This document shows, piece after piece, positions 6,716 to 7,599 of a stretch of 7,599 bases of DNA (position 1 is its first letter; each line of letters opens with the position of its first letter). The notes beneath the pieces are model-generated. The model was not told where the DNA came from, ran no database searches, and saw only the letters and a program-made list of their open reading frames with translations. This DNA comes from Candidatus Heimdallarchaeota archaeon. Its GTDB lineage: Archaea; Asgardarchaeota; Heimdallarchaeia; JABLTI01. The position numbers and the translations under genes are program-made. The DNA is taken from the NCBI GenBank assembly GCA_030667035.1, contig DAOUWQ010000056.1:1-7599 (forward strand). Direction: 5' to 3'.

Positions 6716-6720
6716 AAGGA
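6716..6720 (+). promoter_or_regulatory. Ribosome binding site of the metal ATPase
   Basis: AAGGA ends 10 nt before the GTG at 6731. It supports that GTG as the start; no in-frame ATG lies upstream, and the heavy-metal-binding domain begins within a few residues of it. Confidence 0.4.
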
Positions 6721-6730
6721 TGTACTTGTA

Positions 6731-7599
6731 GTGAAAAAAAATCTTGCACTAAAAATAATTGGTATTGATTGTTCGGGTTGTGCAAAAAACTTTGAAAAGA
6801 AGTTATTAGCTGAACCTGGAATACTAGATGCAAGGATTAACATAGCTTACAAAAAGTTGTTTGTTGATTATGACTCCACTATAACCACAGAAGAAGATAT
6901 TTTTGCAATAGTAAAAAATTCCGGTTATTCAATTATTAAAGATGACGACTTAACAAAGAGTAAAAGGGATTCTAAAACTTCCAAAAAGATGATTTTCGCA
7001 AAGAGTATTTTTCAGAGAAAGGAAGTTTATACTACAGCAATCTCAGGAGTTTTACTTCTCATTGGGGCTCTTCTGGAATTTGTTTTTGAATATTATTTAG
7101 CTTCTCTAATTGTTTTTATTTTTGGTACCTTGATTGGTGGCGTTTTCATCTTTAAAAAAGCCTTTTTCTCAGCAAAAAGTCTCAATTTGGATATTAATGT
7201 TCTTATGACCATTGCTGCAATTGCTGCTTTGATAATTGGCGAAGAGGTCGAAGCTACAAGTATAGTTTTTCTCTTTTCTATTGCTGAATTAGCTGAATCG
7301 TTTAGTGTTGAGAGAGCAAAGAACTCAATTGAGAAATTAATCGATTATGCTCCTTCTGAGGCAATTGTAATTATTGACAAGAATGAACGCATTATGTTAG
7401 CAGAGGACGTCGAGGTAAATTCACATATACTTGTTAAACCAGGTCAACGCATTCCTCTCGATGGAGAAATTTTCTCCGGTAATTCATATGTTAACCAAGC
7501 TCCAATAACAGGGGAATCACTCCCGGTTTCAAAAACAGTCGGTGATGAAGTATTTGCAGGAACGTTAAATGAAGATGGTGCCTTAACAATCAAAGTAAC
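6731..7599 (+). CDS. Heavy-metal-translocating P1B-type ATPase, Zn/Cd/Pb-like (partial, 3' end missing)
   Basis: The first 289 residues of a metal-exporting ATPase, cut by the window edge. Residues 5-70 are a heavy-metal-associated domain with the metal loop GIDCSGC (11-17; C14 and C17). The Asp before the first Cys resembles Zn/Cd ATPases (GMDC) more than copper ones (GMTC). A charged linker (about 71-96) leads to helices near 100-118 and 122-141, then the core pair LDINVLMTIAAIAALIIG (153-170) and EATSIVFLFSIAELAESF (174-191), the pattern of the P1B-2 (ZntA/CadA) group. The actuator domain begins at about 197, with VKPGQRIPLDG (235-245) and the phosphatase loop PITGESLPVSK (258-268), where TGES is residues 260-263. 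The CPC metal site and DKTGT phosphorylation motif, which would settle the metal, lie beyond the window. The GTG start is supported by AAGGA 10 nt upstream. It is divergent from the permease and shares its control region. The expected role is efflux of Zn2+, Cd2+ or Pb2+ from the cytoplasm. Confidence 0.88.
   Translation, partial: MKKNLALKIIGIDCSGCAKNFEKKLLAEPGILDARINIAYKKLFVDYDSTITTEEDIFAIVKNSGYSIIKDDDLTKSKRDSKTSKKMIFAKSIFQRKEVYTTAISGVLLLIGALLEFVFEYYLASLIVFIFGTLIGGVFIFKKAFFSAKSLNLDINVLMTIAAIAALIIGEEVEATSIVFLFSIAELAESFSVERAKNSIEKLIDYAPSEAIVIIDKNERIMLAEDVEVNSHILVKPGQRIPLDGEIFSGNSYVNQAPITGESLPVSKTVGDEVFAGTLNEDGALTIKV

Noticed and set aside
6661..6843. A minus-strand 60-codon frame overlapping the start of the metal ATPase
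   Set aside because: It is antisense to the metal-binding domain and has no independent support.
1..7599. CRISPR arrays, tRNA or rRNA genes, insertion sequences, integrase or toxin-antitoxin genes
   Set aside because: I found no regularly spaced repeats, no cloverleaf-like or rRNA sequence, no transposase motifs and no small-gene pairs on either strand.

Overview
The window looks like an AT-rich archaeal chromosome, most likely of the Asgard type, although that lineage is an inference from gene style and no marker gene is present. The archaeal cues are: an AN1 zinc finger joined to a site-2-protease-like membrane domain; a secreted beta-rich protein ending in a Pro-Gly-Tyr / hydrophobic helix / Arg-Arg-Arg-Lys tail, as in archaeal CTERM surface proteins; TATA-like boxes upstream of genes; GTG starts; and T-rich 3' ends.

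Layout. (1) 3-968 (+): the C-terminal 321 residues of a membrane-anchored surface protein, followed by a hairpin/T-tract terminator. (2) 1169-2575 (+): a polytopic GT-C-fold glycosyltransferase-like protein with a structured leader at 1072-1101. (3) 2713-3675 (+): an AN1 zinc finger fused to a membrane domain that aligns with archaeal site-2 proteases (M50) but lacks every catalytic residue. (4) 3672-6473 (-): a 933-residue two-domain FtsX/MacB-type ABC permease, convergent with gene 3 and overlapping its stop codon by 4 nt. (5) 6474-6730: a 257-bp divergent control region rich in TTAG/CTAA dyads, with a strong TATA-like box. (6) 6731-7599 (+): the first 289 residues of a P1B-type heavy-metal ATPase, best matched to the Zn/Cd/Pb-exporting subgroup and cut by the window end before its CPC and DKTGT motifs.

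How the genes work together. All of them act at or outside the cytoplasmic membrane: surface protein, lipid-linked sugar transferase, membrane pseudo-protease, extracytoplasmic ABC permease and metal exporter. The three plus-strand genes each have their own leader and apparent terminator, so they look like separate transcription units. The permease and the metal ATPase start back to back and share one regulatory region, so co-regulation is possible. No ABC ATPase partner for the permease and no transcription regulator are encoded here.

The most notable item is the AN1-pseudo-S2P fusion. I saw no CRISPR array, RNA gene, insertion sequence or phage-like block. I do not see a clearly new multigene system.
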